DNA of 14,064 bases. Source: Candidatus Scybalomonas excrementavium (GTDB lineage: Bacteria > Bacillota > Clostridia > Lachnospirales > Lachnospiraceae). How positions within the stretch are numbered: the first letter of the stretch is position 1; every line of letters starts with the position of its first letter. Positions 7,347 through 14,064 of this stretch are shown one piece after another. The stretch lies in contig JADIML010000255.1 of assembly GCA_017694765.1 (NCBI GenBank), forward strand, positions 1-14,064, in the 5' to 3' direction. The notes beneath the pieces were generated by a model. The model was not told where the DNA came from. It worked only from the letters and a program-made list of their open reading frames with translations, and did not search any database. A program made the translations under genes and the position numbers.

Positions 7347-7374
7347 ATTATATCATAATTTGTATGTTTGTAAA
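7347..7374 (-). promoter_or_regulatory. murA: Promoter of the murA operon
   Basis: On the minus strand TTTACA (7369-7374) and a perfect TATAAT (7347-7352) are 16 bases apart, with a TG-A just before the -10 box. It lies about 100 bases upstream of murA and downstream of the M23-gene terminator. Confidence 0.78.
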
Positions 7375-7423
7375 TTGTTTATTTCTATAAAAACAGTAAG
7401 ATTTTAGAAATTTATGTTTGAAT

Positions 7424-7477
7424 AAAAAAATTCTAGCATAAAAGTTTTGCTCCTAGGCTCCTTTTATACTAGAATTT
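7424..7477 (-). terminator. Terminator of the M23 peptidase gene
   Basis: On the minus strand a 17-base stem with a single mismatch (arms at 7461-7477 and 7428-7444) carries a 16-base loop and is followed by a T-run. It lies about 30 bases beyond the peptidase stop codon. Confidence 0.85.
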
Positions 7478-7509
7478 TCTTGTTTTTACTTTATGTGAGA
7501 CTTATGCTC

Positions 7510-9087
7510 TTACAAATAATTCAATGGATTTACGGCTGTCCCATTCACTCGTATCTCAAAATGTAAATGTGGTCCTGTGCTTCTTCCTGTATTTCCACTG
7601 TATCCAATGGTTTCTCCTTGTGAAACACTTTGTCCAACAGAGACACTAATCTTACTCATATGCCCATATCTCGTTGACATTCCATTGGCATGAGAAATGG
7701 TAACACAATATCCATATCCATTCATCCAACCTGCCTGTGTTACAGTTCCAGCAGAAGATGCTCCAATGGTTGTTCCAACGGAACAAGCCCAGTCAACTCC
7801 TTCATGACTACGTCCCCATCTTTGTCCAAAATTAGAAGTCAAAGTTCCACCACTAATTGGTTTGATAAACGTTGGACGTACTTTTGTTCCTCGTGCAACT
7901 ATTCTTTCTACTGCCTTTTTTACAACAGTTGTCTTTAACACTTCACTTGTATATGGTTGTCCATTTTTATAAGTGACAAGGCTTACTACTTCTTTCGTAC
8001 CAGCTTTTCCTTTCTGAATAACTTTTGTCTTACCTTCATACATAGAATCATCATCGATATAGACTGTTTTTTCATGATAAGATTCTTTCTTTGTTTCTTC
8101 TTTTTGTACAAGAACAGAAAGTTCTGGTTCTGGCACTAAAATCGTAACTTCATCTCCTGGCATAATACTGTCTTTATCCGTAATCTCTTTGTTTAATTTC
8201 AAAAATTCAGCCACTGTCATACCATTTTCATTGGCAATTTCAGAAATCGTATCTCCTACTTTTACCGTATACATTATATTTTCTTCTTGTTCTTTCGTAA
8301 TATCTTCTACTGCCTCTTTCACAGTCACTCGTTCTTCTTGTTTTACGTAGATAGGTTCTACAACAATATCTTCTACAAAGGAAACCTCTACCAGTTGATC
8401 TTCTTTGCTTATGCCTTGTTTTACTTGCTCTTCTTTCTTTGTATTCACTTCTCTCGAAGCTGAAACAAGACTTTGTTGTCTTGCACTTTTTGTAATGACG
8501 TTCATTTCTGGAACAAAGTTTTTTCCATTTTTTTGTTTGACAAGTTCTACTAAAACATTAGAAGCATTGGTGTATTTTTCTTGTGTTTTCTCTAATACTT
8601 CTTCCACTGCTTCTTTATCTTCTACTATGACCTCATAATCATCGATTTTGATTATGTAAGAAAGCTGTTTTTGCTCATCTTTTACTTCTTCTAGTCTATG
8701 TTCGATAGCATCTTGTAATTCTTCTTTTGAACTTACCTTTTTTCCTTTTCCTTTCTCAAGTCCCATTGTAACTTCCCATTGAATCGTATTGTCATTTTTA
8801 TGATTCACTTGTTCTTTAGCCGTTTCAAAAACTTGTTGTGCGATTTCTTCTGATTTTGTATAACCTACAACTTTACCATCAATGGTGATTTCTTGAATTT
8901 GACTTCTATGAATGGCCATTCCAGCAGCAATCAGTATACCTGTTACTGCTGTTATACCTACTCCAAGTCCTACTGTTTTCTTCCATGACATTACCTTCTT
9001 ATCGAAATGTTCATTTTCTATTTTTTCTTGTTCCTTCTGTCTTGGCATCCCATTCTTTTGACAGAAAAACTCTCTAAATCGCTTCAT
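7510..9087 (-). CDS. Membrane-anchored M23 peptidase with LysM and G5 domains
   Basis: This 525-residue cell-wall endopeptidase is anchored by one membrane helix (about 38-59) and faces outward. Residues 67-172 contain two copies of a related segment (ITIDGKVV... and IKIDDYEV..., each followed by a helix). A LysM peptidoglycan-binding domain spans about 273-318 and a G5 domain about 321-399. The M23 catalytic domain spans about 411-523. Zinc ligands H428, D432 (HEGVD) and H509 are present, with catalytic H476 (YGHMS) and H507 (GPHLHFE), so it should be active. The start at 9087 is set by GGAGG five bases upstream. An in-frame ATG at 9138 lacks a ribosome site and would overlap the WalR-like box. 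Family members cut peptide cross-links in peptidoglycan. A WalR-type site upstream suggests control by wall stress or growth. Confidence 0.95.
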   Translation of the reverse strand: MKRFREFFCQKNGMPRQKEQEKIENEHFDKKVMSWKKTVGLGVGITAVTGILIAAGMAIHRSQIQEITIDGKVVGYTKSEEIAQQVFETAKEQVNHKNDNTIQWEVTMGLEKGKGKKVSSKEELQDAIEHRLEEVKDEQKQLSYIIKIDDYEVIVEDKEAVEEVLEKTQEKYTNASNVLVELVKQKNGKNFVPEMNVITKSARQQSLVSASREVNTKKEEQVKQGISKEDQLVEVSFVEDIVVEPIYVKQEERVTVKEAVEDITKEQEENIMYTVKVGDTISEIANENGMTVAEFLKLNKEITDKDSIMPGDEVTILVPEPELSVLVQKEETKKESYHEKTVYIDDDSMYEGKTKVIQKGKAGTKEVVSLVTYKNGQPYTSEVLKTTVVKKAVERIVARGTKVRPTFIKPISGGTLTSNFGQRWGRSHEGVDWACSVGTTIGASSAGTVTQAGWMNGYGYCVTISHANGMSTRYGHMSKISVSVGQSVSQGETIGYSGNTGRSTGPHLHFEIRVNGTAVNPLNYL

Positions 9088-9131
9088 AATCGCCTCCAAA
9101 TACGAAACATTTGTATATATTTTAATAATTT

Positions 9132-9148
9132 GTAACACTTTTGTAACA
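9132..9148 (-). promoter_or_regulatory. WalR-type binding site upstream of the M23 gene
   Basis: On the minus strand TGTTAC-AAAAG-TGTTAC is a perfect match to the published WalR (YycF) box TGTWAH-N5-TGTWAH, 44 bases upstream of the start codon. WalR is known to control cell-wall hydrolase genes in Bacillus and Staphylococcus. A possible promoter overlaps it: TTACAA at 9141-9146 and TAAAAT at 9119-9124, 16 bases apart. That promoter reading is weak. Confidence 0.6.
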
Positions 9149-9204
9149 TTTAGATCATAGCCATTCTATCAAGTTTTACTTCAAAAGTAAAGGGTATTTT
9201 TTTC

Positions 9205-11115
9205 CTATTCTTCGTCATTTTTCTTTCTTCTATTCTCAAAATAGACAAAATCATCGATAGCATCTAAAATATCAGCAAATATTTCTCTTGGAGCTTCATC
9301 GATATATTGTTGTAATACATCATCTTTCCTTCCCCCTTTGTATCTTCCATAGAAAATATCAAAGAGGTTATGCCCTCTCACATAAATTTTAATTTCTTCC
9401 ATATGCTCTTTTAAATCTTGTCGACTATTAATCCGAATTCCTGTGGCACGAATCATTCGTTTTGTACTGCCTAATTTATATAAATAGTCTTTATATTTTG
9501 TATAGAGAATTTTATAAAATTCTTCTTCATTTTTTAATAAACCAATTTTGACCATTGTTTTTGGATCTAAAAAATAATTTTCAAAGGAATAGTATTTTAA
9601 AATCAATACGTTTTTTGGTTGTACTCTTGGTAAATTATTTTGATCTTGGTGTTCTCTTTCCCGATAATAGTTGCAAAGTTGACGCTTTAGCATATTGGGA
9701 TCTTTACCATCACTATCCCGAATCATTAAAAATTGATCTTTTAAATATAACTTATTAATATATTTTAAATTGGCATACGTCTTAATATTCGTACAACTAT
9801 TCACTGGTACGATAGCAATTCTTTGTAAATTGCCATCTTTATCATACACTTCTGAATAATATTTTTTCAAAAGCATTGGAAGTCTTGAACTATCTTGCTT
9901 TCCTTCTACAATAAACACGAAATTCACATTCATTAAATCATTTGCAGAATATCCTAAATCATTTAAAATCTCATCTACATCTGTATTTTCCTTAATGACT
10001 GTTTCGTAATACTCATCTAATACTACTTGCTTGATCTGTCGACCTGAGAAATTAAAAATCATATTTGGAGAATGGGTTGAAAAAATGACTTGATTTTTTT
10101 TCGATAATTGATATAGAATTTCACTGGCTGTCTTTTGAAGCTGTGGATGCAAGAACATCTCTGGATCTTCAATCATAATAATACAAGGCACTACATAGTC
10201 TTTTTCCTCAATATAAGTTTTCAGTAGCGATAATACATAAATACTTTTTAACCCTGCACCAAGTGTTCCAATTGGTCCATAAATATCTCGTTCTTTATGA
10301 TGTACTAACGTTTCTACTTGGATCATCTGGTCAATATCTAGCTTAATATTATATTGAATTTCTTGATTGGCACCACCATTTTTTTGGAAGTTAGCATTTA
10401 GCTTATCGGAAAACTGATTTAAGTTTAACTGAAAGAGCTTATACTCTAAAAGCCTTGTTGTTTCATGAATCGATAATTCATGTGGAAGTTTATTTTGCAT
10501 TTCCCCAATACAAGCAAAACAATGATTACATCGTTTTGACTTATCAAACATACAAACTTCATCCCGAAGATCTCGTAATTCCTCTCTTCCTTGAAACTCT
10601 AAAATATCTTCTTGGATTGACTGTATATTTCGACTGTTATCGATAAAATAAATTTTTGGAAAAATAACTCTTAAATTCGGATTGTTTTTACGAAATCCAT
10701 CCCCAAACTCTTCCTTTCCTTCATAAGGTAATCGATAGACAAAAGAAATGCTCCCTCCTTTTAAACCACTTTCCGTTTCTTCCTCTTCATTTGGCTTAAA
10801 AGAAGGTAACTTTCTCTTAAAATCTTCATACCAAGAACTCGGTTTACTATATCGACTTACCATTCCTTTTTCATGAAATAATTCGATATCTTCTGCTTCT
10901 AAGGAAATAGTTCCTTGAATGATAACAGGTTTATATGGCTCTTTATAATCTTCCTTTTTAATTTGATAGCTTCCCTCTAATGCTAAAATAGCATCAAGAA
11001 CGACTGTTTTTCCTGTATTATTTTTCCCAACAAGTATCAATGCTTGATCGATTTCTTGCATGTTAAGCCTATGAATCGATTTAAAATTTTCAATTGTTAA
11101 TGAAGTAATTTTCAT
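9205..11115 (-). CDS. OLD-family ATPase with TOPRIM nuclease domain
   Basis: The protein is 636 residues from the ATG at 11115. The N-terminal ABC/SMC-type ATPase has Walker A GKNNTGKT (30-37), a signature-like GTLGAGLKS (283-291), Walker B IIMIEDPE with E316/D317, and H348 in STHSP. A TOPRIM nuclease domain follows, with E404 and D408 (VEGKQD), D467 and D469 (RDSDG) and E512 (ENYF). All key residues are present. Between the ATPase halves is a cysteine cluster C188-x7-C196-x2-C199-x2-C202 that could bind zinc. OLD relatives include the P2 Old exclusion nuclease and GajA of the Gabija system. No UvrD-like helicase (GajB) is adjacent, so a single-gene type is more likely. The ATG at 11130 is possible, with GGAG 12 bases upstream. 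I prefer 11115 because family members start at this strand. It may be cotranscribed with the upstream flavin reductase. Confidence 0.88.
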   Translation of the reverse strand: MKITSLTIENFKSIHRLNMQEIDQALILVGKNNTGKTVVLDAILALEGSYQIKKEDYKEPYKPVIIQGTISLEAEDIELFHEKGMVSRYSKPSSWYEDFKRKLPSFKPNEEEETESGLKGGSISFVYRLPYEGKEEFGDGFRKNNPNLRVIFPKIYFIDNSRNIQSIQEDILEFQGREELRDLRDEVCMFDKSKRCNHCFACIGEMQNKLPHELSIHETTRLLEYKLFQLNLNQFSDKLNANFQKNGGANQEIQYNIKLDIDQMIQVETLVHHKERDIYGPIGTLGAGLKSIYVLSLLKTYIEEKDYVVPCIIMIEDPEMFLHPQLQKTASEILYQLSKKNQVIFSTHSPNMIFNFSGRQIKQVVLDEYYETVIKENTDVDEILNDLGYSANDLMNVNFVFIVEGKQDSSRLPMLLKKYYSEVYDKDGNLQRIAIVPVNSCTNIKTYANLKYINKLYLKDQFLMIRDSDGKDPNMLKRQLCNYYREREHQDQNNLPRVQPKNVLILKYYSFENYFLDPKTMVKIGLLKNEEEFYKILYTKYKDYLYKLGSTKRMIRATGIRINSRQDLKEHMEEIKIYVRGHNLFDIFYGRYKGGRKDDVLQQYIDEAPREIFADILDAIDDFVYFENRRKKNDEE

Positions 11116-11193
11116 AAAGGATACCCCCATAGAAGTTCCAATCTCCTAATATTACTTATTACTAATATATGTGGACTTTGGAAATTTTATTGT

Positions 11194-11853
11194 TTATTTT
11201 CTTTTTTGTTTCTTTGTACGTTGTTTTCTCGTATTTTGTTGAAAACCTTTATCTTTCTTTTTTTCACCTTGTTTTCCTTGTGGCTGTTGGTTATTTTTTC
11301 GAACAGAATATCCAAATTTTCCTAATTTTTCACCTAATAAGAAATATTCTCCATGAGAATAGGCCACTAAGCCAATGTCATTGAGATGAAATTTACCGAC
11401 TTCATCCATATATTGCTCATCGACACTAACACCTTCTACTTTCGCTAGAAATAAATGATGACTTCCTAACTCTTCTACTGCTACTACTTTACATTCAATA
11501 TTTACTGGACTTTCCATAATTCCCGGTGCCTTAATATGTTTTGATTCGGATGGAGTTAAATTCATTTCTTTAAATTTATCCACATCTTTTCCTGAACGCA
11601 CTCCACAATAATCGGTAGCATATGTTAAATCTTTCGTAGTAAGATTTACAACAAATTCCTTTGTTTCTTTTATAATGTCATAGGAATAACGCTCTGGACG
11701 AACAGATATCGAAAGCATGGGTGGATTTGTGCATACAGTACCTGCCCATGCAACTGTAATAATATTTGGTCTTTCTCCTTCTCTTTGACAGCTTACCATA
11801 ACTGCTGGAACTGGATATAGCATATTGCCACCTTTCCAATATTGTCTTGCCAT
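11194..11853 (-). CDS. Flavin reductase-family (flavoredoxin-like) protein with polybasic tail
   Basis: The 219-residue protein has the split-barrel FMN-binding fold of flavin reductases and flavoredoxins. Characteristic parts are LYPVPAVMVSC (12-22), the flavin-contacting IITVAWAGTVCTNPPMLSIS (31-50), and VVNLTTKDL followed by the DYCGVRSGKDVDKF segment (81-94). Such proteins bind FMN and shuttle electrons or reduce flavins with NAD(P)H. The partner is unknown. The domain ends near residue 185. The last 34 residues are a Gln/Lys/Arg-rich tail with 14 basic and 2 acidic residues, unusual for the family. The ribosome site AAGGAG lies 12 bases upstream. The next gene begins 78 bases on without an obvious terminator, so read-through into the OLD gene is possible. 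Confidence 0.9.
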   Translation of the reverse strand: MARQYWKGGNMLYPVPAVMVSCQREGERPNIITVAWAGTVCTNPPMLSISVRPERYSYDIIKETKEFVVNLTTKDLTYATDYCGVRSGKDVDKFKEMNLTPSESKHIKAPGIMESPVNIECKVVAVEELGSHHLFLAKVEGVSVDEQYMDEVGKFHLNDIGLVAYSHGEYFLLGEKLGKFGYSVRKNNQQPQGKQGEKKKDKGFQQNTRKQRTKKQKRK

Positions 11854-11971
11854 AATCTTAATAAACTCCTTTTCATTTTCTTACTTTTTATCATTATTTT
11901 TTTCTTCGTATATCATCTGATTTTTTCTTATAGATTTCTCTTATTTCCTCTCTTTTTGTTTATACAAATAC

Positions 11972-12030
11972 AAAAATCCACCATAGCTTTCAAAAGAATT
12001 TCTCTTTTTGTTTTCTCACTATGGTGGATT
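11972..12030 (-). terminator. Terminator of the HIT gene
   Basis: A perfect 12-base inverted repeat (AATCCACCATAG at 11975-11986 and its complement at 12019-12030) flanks a 32-base loop that can itself fold (AAAAGA/TCTTTT). On the minus strand it ends in an interrupted T-run. It is the only terminator between the HIT and flavin reductase genes. The rest of the 11854-12080 gap is T-rich, with no gene and no clear promoter. Confidence 0.75.
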
Positions 12031-12080
12031 CATTTGAGACAATCCCCTATGATTCTATTGCTAACTATTGCTAATTTTAT

Positions 12081-12494
12081 TTATAGTTCACGTTTTACAA
12101 TTGCTGCTAATTCATTCAACTGTTCTGCTGTGGCTTGTCCCGGTTCCCAAGTTACATTTACACGATCCCCTTCATATCTAGGAATTACGTGCATATGGAA
12201 ATGAAATACTGTTTGTCCTGCAACTTCTCCATTGTTTTGCACAATGTTCATTCCATCACAATTGGTAGCTTGTTTTAAAGCTCTTGCAACAGCTGCTGCA
12301 AGGGAGAAAAGTTTCCCTGCTGTATCGGCATCCATATCAAAAATATTATCAAAATGTTCTTTTGGTAAAATTAATGTATGTCCTTTGGATGCTGGAGATA
12401 CATCCAGAATGACTTTAAAGTCACTGTTTTCATAAATTGTGGCTGATGGAATCATTCCATTGGCAATTTTACAAAAAATACAATCCTCTTTCAT
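12081..12494 (-). CDS. HIT-family (Hint-like) nucleotide-binding protein
   Basis: The 137-residue protein belongs to the histidine triad family, whose Hint branch hydrolyses adenosine phosphoramidates and aminoacyl-adenylates. The triad is intact as H98-F-H100-M-H102 in HFHMHVIPR. The N-terminus has the zinc-binding C5-x2-C8 (CIFCKI) with the downstream His-containing LPKEHF, typical of Hint-like members. The length is normal. AGGAGG stands 7 bases before the start, and the gene has its own promoter and terminator. The cellular role in bacteria is poorly defined. Confidence 0.95.
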   Translation of the reverse strand: MKEDCIFCKIANGMIPSATIYENSDFKVILDVSPASKGHTLILPKEHFDNIFDMDADTAGKLFSLAAAVARALKQATNCDGMNIVQNNGEVAGQTVFHFHMHVIPRYEGDRVNVTWEPGQATAEQLNELAAIVKREL

Positions 12495-12514
12495 CTTTTT
12501 TCCTCCTACGATAC

Positions 12515-12530
12515 TAGAACTTTCGTTCTA
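12515..12530 (-). repeat. GAAA-tetraloop hairpin in the HIT leader
   Basis: On the minus strand TAGAAC-GAAA-GTTCTA is a perfect 6-pair stem capped by a GNRA tetraloop, between the HIT promoter and ribosome site. The arm motif AGAACGAA is also repeated about ten bases upstream. It could be a stabilising 5' hairpin or a small operator. Nothing here decides between them. Confidence 0.4.
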
Positions 12531-12545
12531 TTCGTTCTTTGATTC

Positions 12546-12574
12546 ATTGTATCTCAAATTTTTAACCTTTGCAA
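12546..12574 (-). promoter_or_regulatory. Sigma-A promoter of the HIT gene
   Basis: On the minus strand TTGCAA (12569-12574) and TACAAT (12546-12551) are 17 bases apart, about 50 bases upstream of the HIT start and just after the stop codon of the preceding gene. No terminator of that gene is visible before it. Confidence 0.72.
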
Positions 12575-12581
12575 GGAGAAC

Positions 12582-14064
12582 CTATCTATCCTTTCTTCCT
12601 TTTATAGAAAATACAACAAAGGAAATCGGTTGTAAATCAAGTATGAGGTATCTTTCTTCACTATTTTCTTCTTTTATATTTTCTTCTTTCAAAACACTTA
12701 AACCTCCATCACCGACTCCTCCATATTCTAGTTTATCACTATGAAAGACAACTTCATATTTTCCTTTTTGTGGTACTGAAAATCGATAATTTCTTTGAAC
12801 TTCTCTTTTTAAATGAAAGAGAAACAATAGTTCTTCCTCTTTATTTTTTCGGAGAAAAGAAAATATGCCTTCTTTTGCTTTCTTCGTATGAACCCAGTAA
12901 AATTCTTCTTGTTTTCTTTCACATAGCCAAATTCTCTCTTTATAAAAAACAATGAGATCTTTCATATAAATTTGAAAATTTTTGTGAATCGGCTCTTGTC
13001 CTCTTTCCATATCAAATCCTTTTATTCGCACTAATGGCTCCCAATAAGCCATATCTTCTCCCATAAAAAGTGCCTTATCTCCAAAAAAACTAAACATATA
13101 TCCATACAAGACTCGTAAATGGGCAAAACGATAAAAATATTCTCCTGGAACTTTTTGAATTAAAGTTGTATTATGAAGGGCACTATCTTTAAGTCTTGTA
13201 GATAAAAGGAATGACCGATCTAAATACTTCATTGCATGATATTGAAGTTTCCAAATATCATACTGGCGATACTCAGGAGCATATTTGATATAATCTAAAT
13301 AATCGTTTATCCAGCCTTGACTCCACTCCTTGTGAAAACCAAGTCCACCGATTTTCGGATCCTTTGTTACACCAATCCAACCAGAATTATCTTCTGCAAT
13401 CATACAAACAAAGGGAGCTTTTTTTCTCACCAGTTCATTCATTTTCTGTAAAAAAGCAATGGCTTCTAAATTTTCTTTCTCTCCATAAGGATTTCTTATC
13501 CACTCTCCTCCCATTCTATCATAGTCTTGATAGAGCATAGAGGCAACTCCATGAATGGAAAATCCATCGATATGATAGTCTTGAATCCAGTAAAAAAGAC
13601 TCGATAATAAAAAAGATTGTACTTGACCTTTTCCATAGCAAAACCTATGTCTTCTTCCATCTACATGAACGCCCAGTAATGGATTCTCATACTCATAAAC
13701 AGCTTGTCCATCCAAATAAGCAAGCCCGTCACTTCGATTCGAAAATCCACTGATATCCCATTCCAAATACACATTAATATTATGTCTATGCAAACAATCG
13801 ACAAAATATTGAAAATCATAAGGATTTCCATAAAGAGAAGAAGGTGCAAAATATGCAACTACATTGCTTTCTTCTGTCTGCCCCATTTCATTATCATGTT
13901 CTAAAAGCCCCTTTATTAGCACATGGGTATACCCCATTTCTTTTACATGACATAAAACTTCTTTTGTCATTTGGCGATAGGTCATGAATCTATTTTTCTT
14001 TTTGCCCTTTTTTTGATAAAGTTGGGGATCAAAATGATAAAAAATAGAAGCACTTTTTCTCTGT
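12582..14064 (-). CDS. GlgB-like (GH13) protein with degenerate active site, 5' end outside the window
   Basis: The frame is open to the right edge, past the first ATG at 13985, and the upstream codons still look like family sequence, so the gene continues beyond the window. About 493 residues are visible. They follow glycogen branching enzyme closely: VKEMGYTHV, YFAPSSLYG, DYHIDGF, GVASMLYQDYDR, GEWIRNPYG, ENLEAIAFL, GGLGF, LRVLYGYMF, LFMGE, and a C-terminal beta domain (HSDKLEYGG). Counting from the 13985 Met, the nucleophile Asp of RVDAV is H145. The region I DWVPAHF is EWDISGF (74-81). The transition-state Asp of SHDE is K266. Only the acid/base Glu, E198, survives. The reading frame is otherwise clean, so it appears to be a maintained protein without branching activity, perhaps a glycan-binding or regulatory paralogue. 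I assign no gene name for that reason. Confidence 0.88.
   Translation of the reverse strand, partial: QRKSASIFYHFDPQLYQKKGKKKNRFMTYRQMTKEVLCHVKEMGYTHVLIKGLLEHDNEMGQTEESNVVAYFAPSSLYGNPYDFQYFVDCLHRHNINVYLEWDISGFSNRSDGLAYLDGQAVYEYENPLLGVHVDGRRHRFCYGKGQVQSFLLSSLFYWIQDYHIDGFSIHGVASMLYQDYDRMGGEWIRNPYGEKENLEAIAFLQKMNELVRKKAPFVCMIAEDNSGWIGVTKDPKIGGLGFHKEWSQGWINDYLDYIKYAPEYRQYDIWKLQYHAMKYLDRSFLLSTRLKDSALHNTTLIQKVPGEYFYRFAHLRVLYGYMFSFFGDKALFMGEDMAYWEPLVRIKGFDMERGQEPIHKNFQIYMKDLIVFYKERIWLCERKQEEFYWVHTKKAKEGIFSFLRKNKEEELLFLFHLKREVQRNYRFSVPQKGKYEVVFHSDKLEYGGVGDGGLSVLKEENIKEENSEERYLILDLQPISFVVFSIKGRKDR

Noticed and set aside
9088..9138. 17-residue N-terminal extension of the M23 peptidase
   Set aside because: It has no ribosome site and overlaps the regulatory region. 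The ATG at 9087 has GGAGG at ideal spacing.
9175..9191. Hairpin TTTACTT-CAA-AAGTAAA after the OLD gene as its terminator
   Set aside because: On the minus strand no T-run follows. The T-run exists only on the plus strand, where no gene needs it. It may be a weak or chance palindrome.
9205..11115. Complete Gabija (GajA-GajB) system
   Set aside because: The ATPase/TOPRIM half resembles GajA, but no UvrD-like helicase is present on either side within the window.
12582..13985. Branching-enzyme-like gene as a complete gene starting at 13985
   Set aside because: The frame stays open through all 26 codons to the window edge, and the domain N-terminal to the GH13 barrel is missing, so the ATG at 13985 is internal.
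12582..14064. Branching-enzyme-like gene as a pseudogene
   Set aside because: No stop codon or frameshift interrupts ~490 codons, and structural landmarks outside the catalytic motifs are well kept.

Overview
The window looks like chromosomal DNA from a low-GC Gram-positive bacterium, most likely a clostridium of the Lachnospiraceae type. The grounds are AT-rich composition, strong AGGAGG-like ribosome sites, sigma-A type promoters, an S-box (SAM-I) leader in front of metK, and an M23 peptidase with LysM and G5 domains. The family assignment is inferred from protein style, not from a marker gene. Every gene I can support lies on the minus strand, so transcription runs from high to low coordinates. 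I see no tRNA, rRNA, CRISPR array, insertion sequence or prophage gene.

In transcription order, the right end (14064 to 11194) holds the 3' part of a glycogen-branching-enzyme-like gene whose GH13 catalytic motifs are largely destroyed. A HIT-family nucleotide-binding protein with its own promoter and terminator follows. Next is a flavin-reductase-family protein with an unusual polybasic tail. The middle holds a free-standing OLD-family ATPase/TOPRIM nuclease (9205-11115), which is a candidate anti-phage gene. Then comes a membrane-anchored M23 cell-wall peptidase with LysM and G5 domains, preceded by a perfect match to the WalR box.

After a terminator, murA (peptidoglycan precursor synthesis) and a small four-helix membrane protein form a two-gene operon. 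Its promoter is followed by a cluster of palindromes. metK follows behind a well-formed SAM-I riboswitch with promoter, aptamer, antiterminator and terminator all readable. Two terminator-like hairpins separate metK from a two-component system transcribed kinase first, with the regulator start overlapping the kinase stop. After its terminator come an RluA-family pseudouridine synthase and, at the left edge, the start of a degenerate GGDEF-domain protein.

Functionally the window mixes envelope genes (murA, M23 peptidase), S-adenosylmethionine supply (metK), RNA modification (RluA family) and signalling (two-component system, GGDEF), plus one possible defence gene. The observations most worth following are the catalytically dead branching-enzyme paralogue, the OLD nuclease with a four-cysteine cluster, the WalR-type box in front of the M23 gene, and the palindrome cluster in the murA leader.
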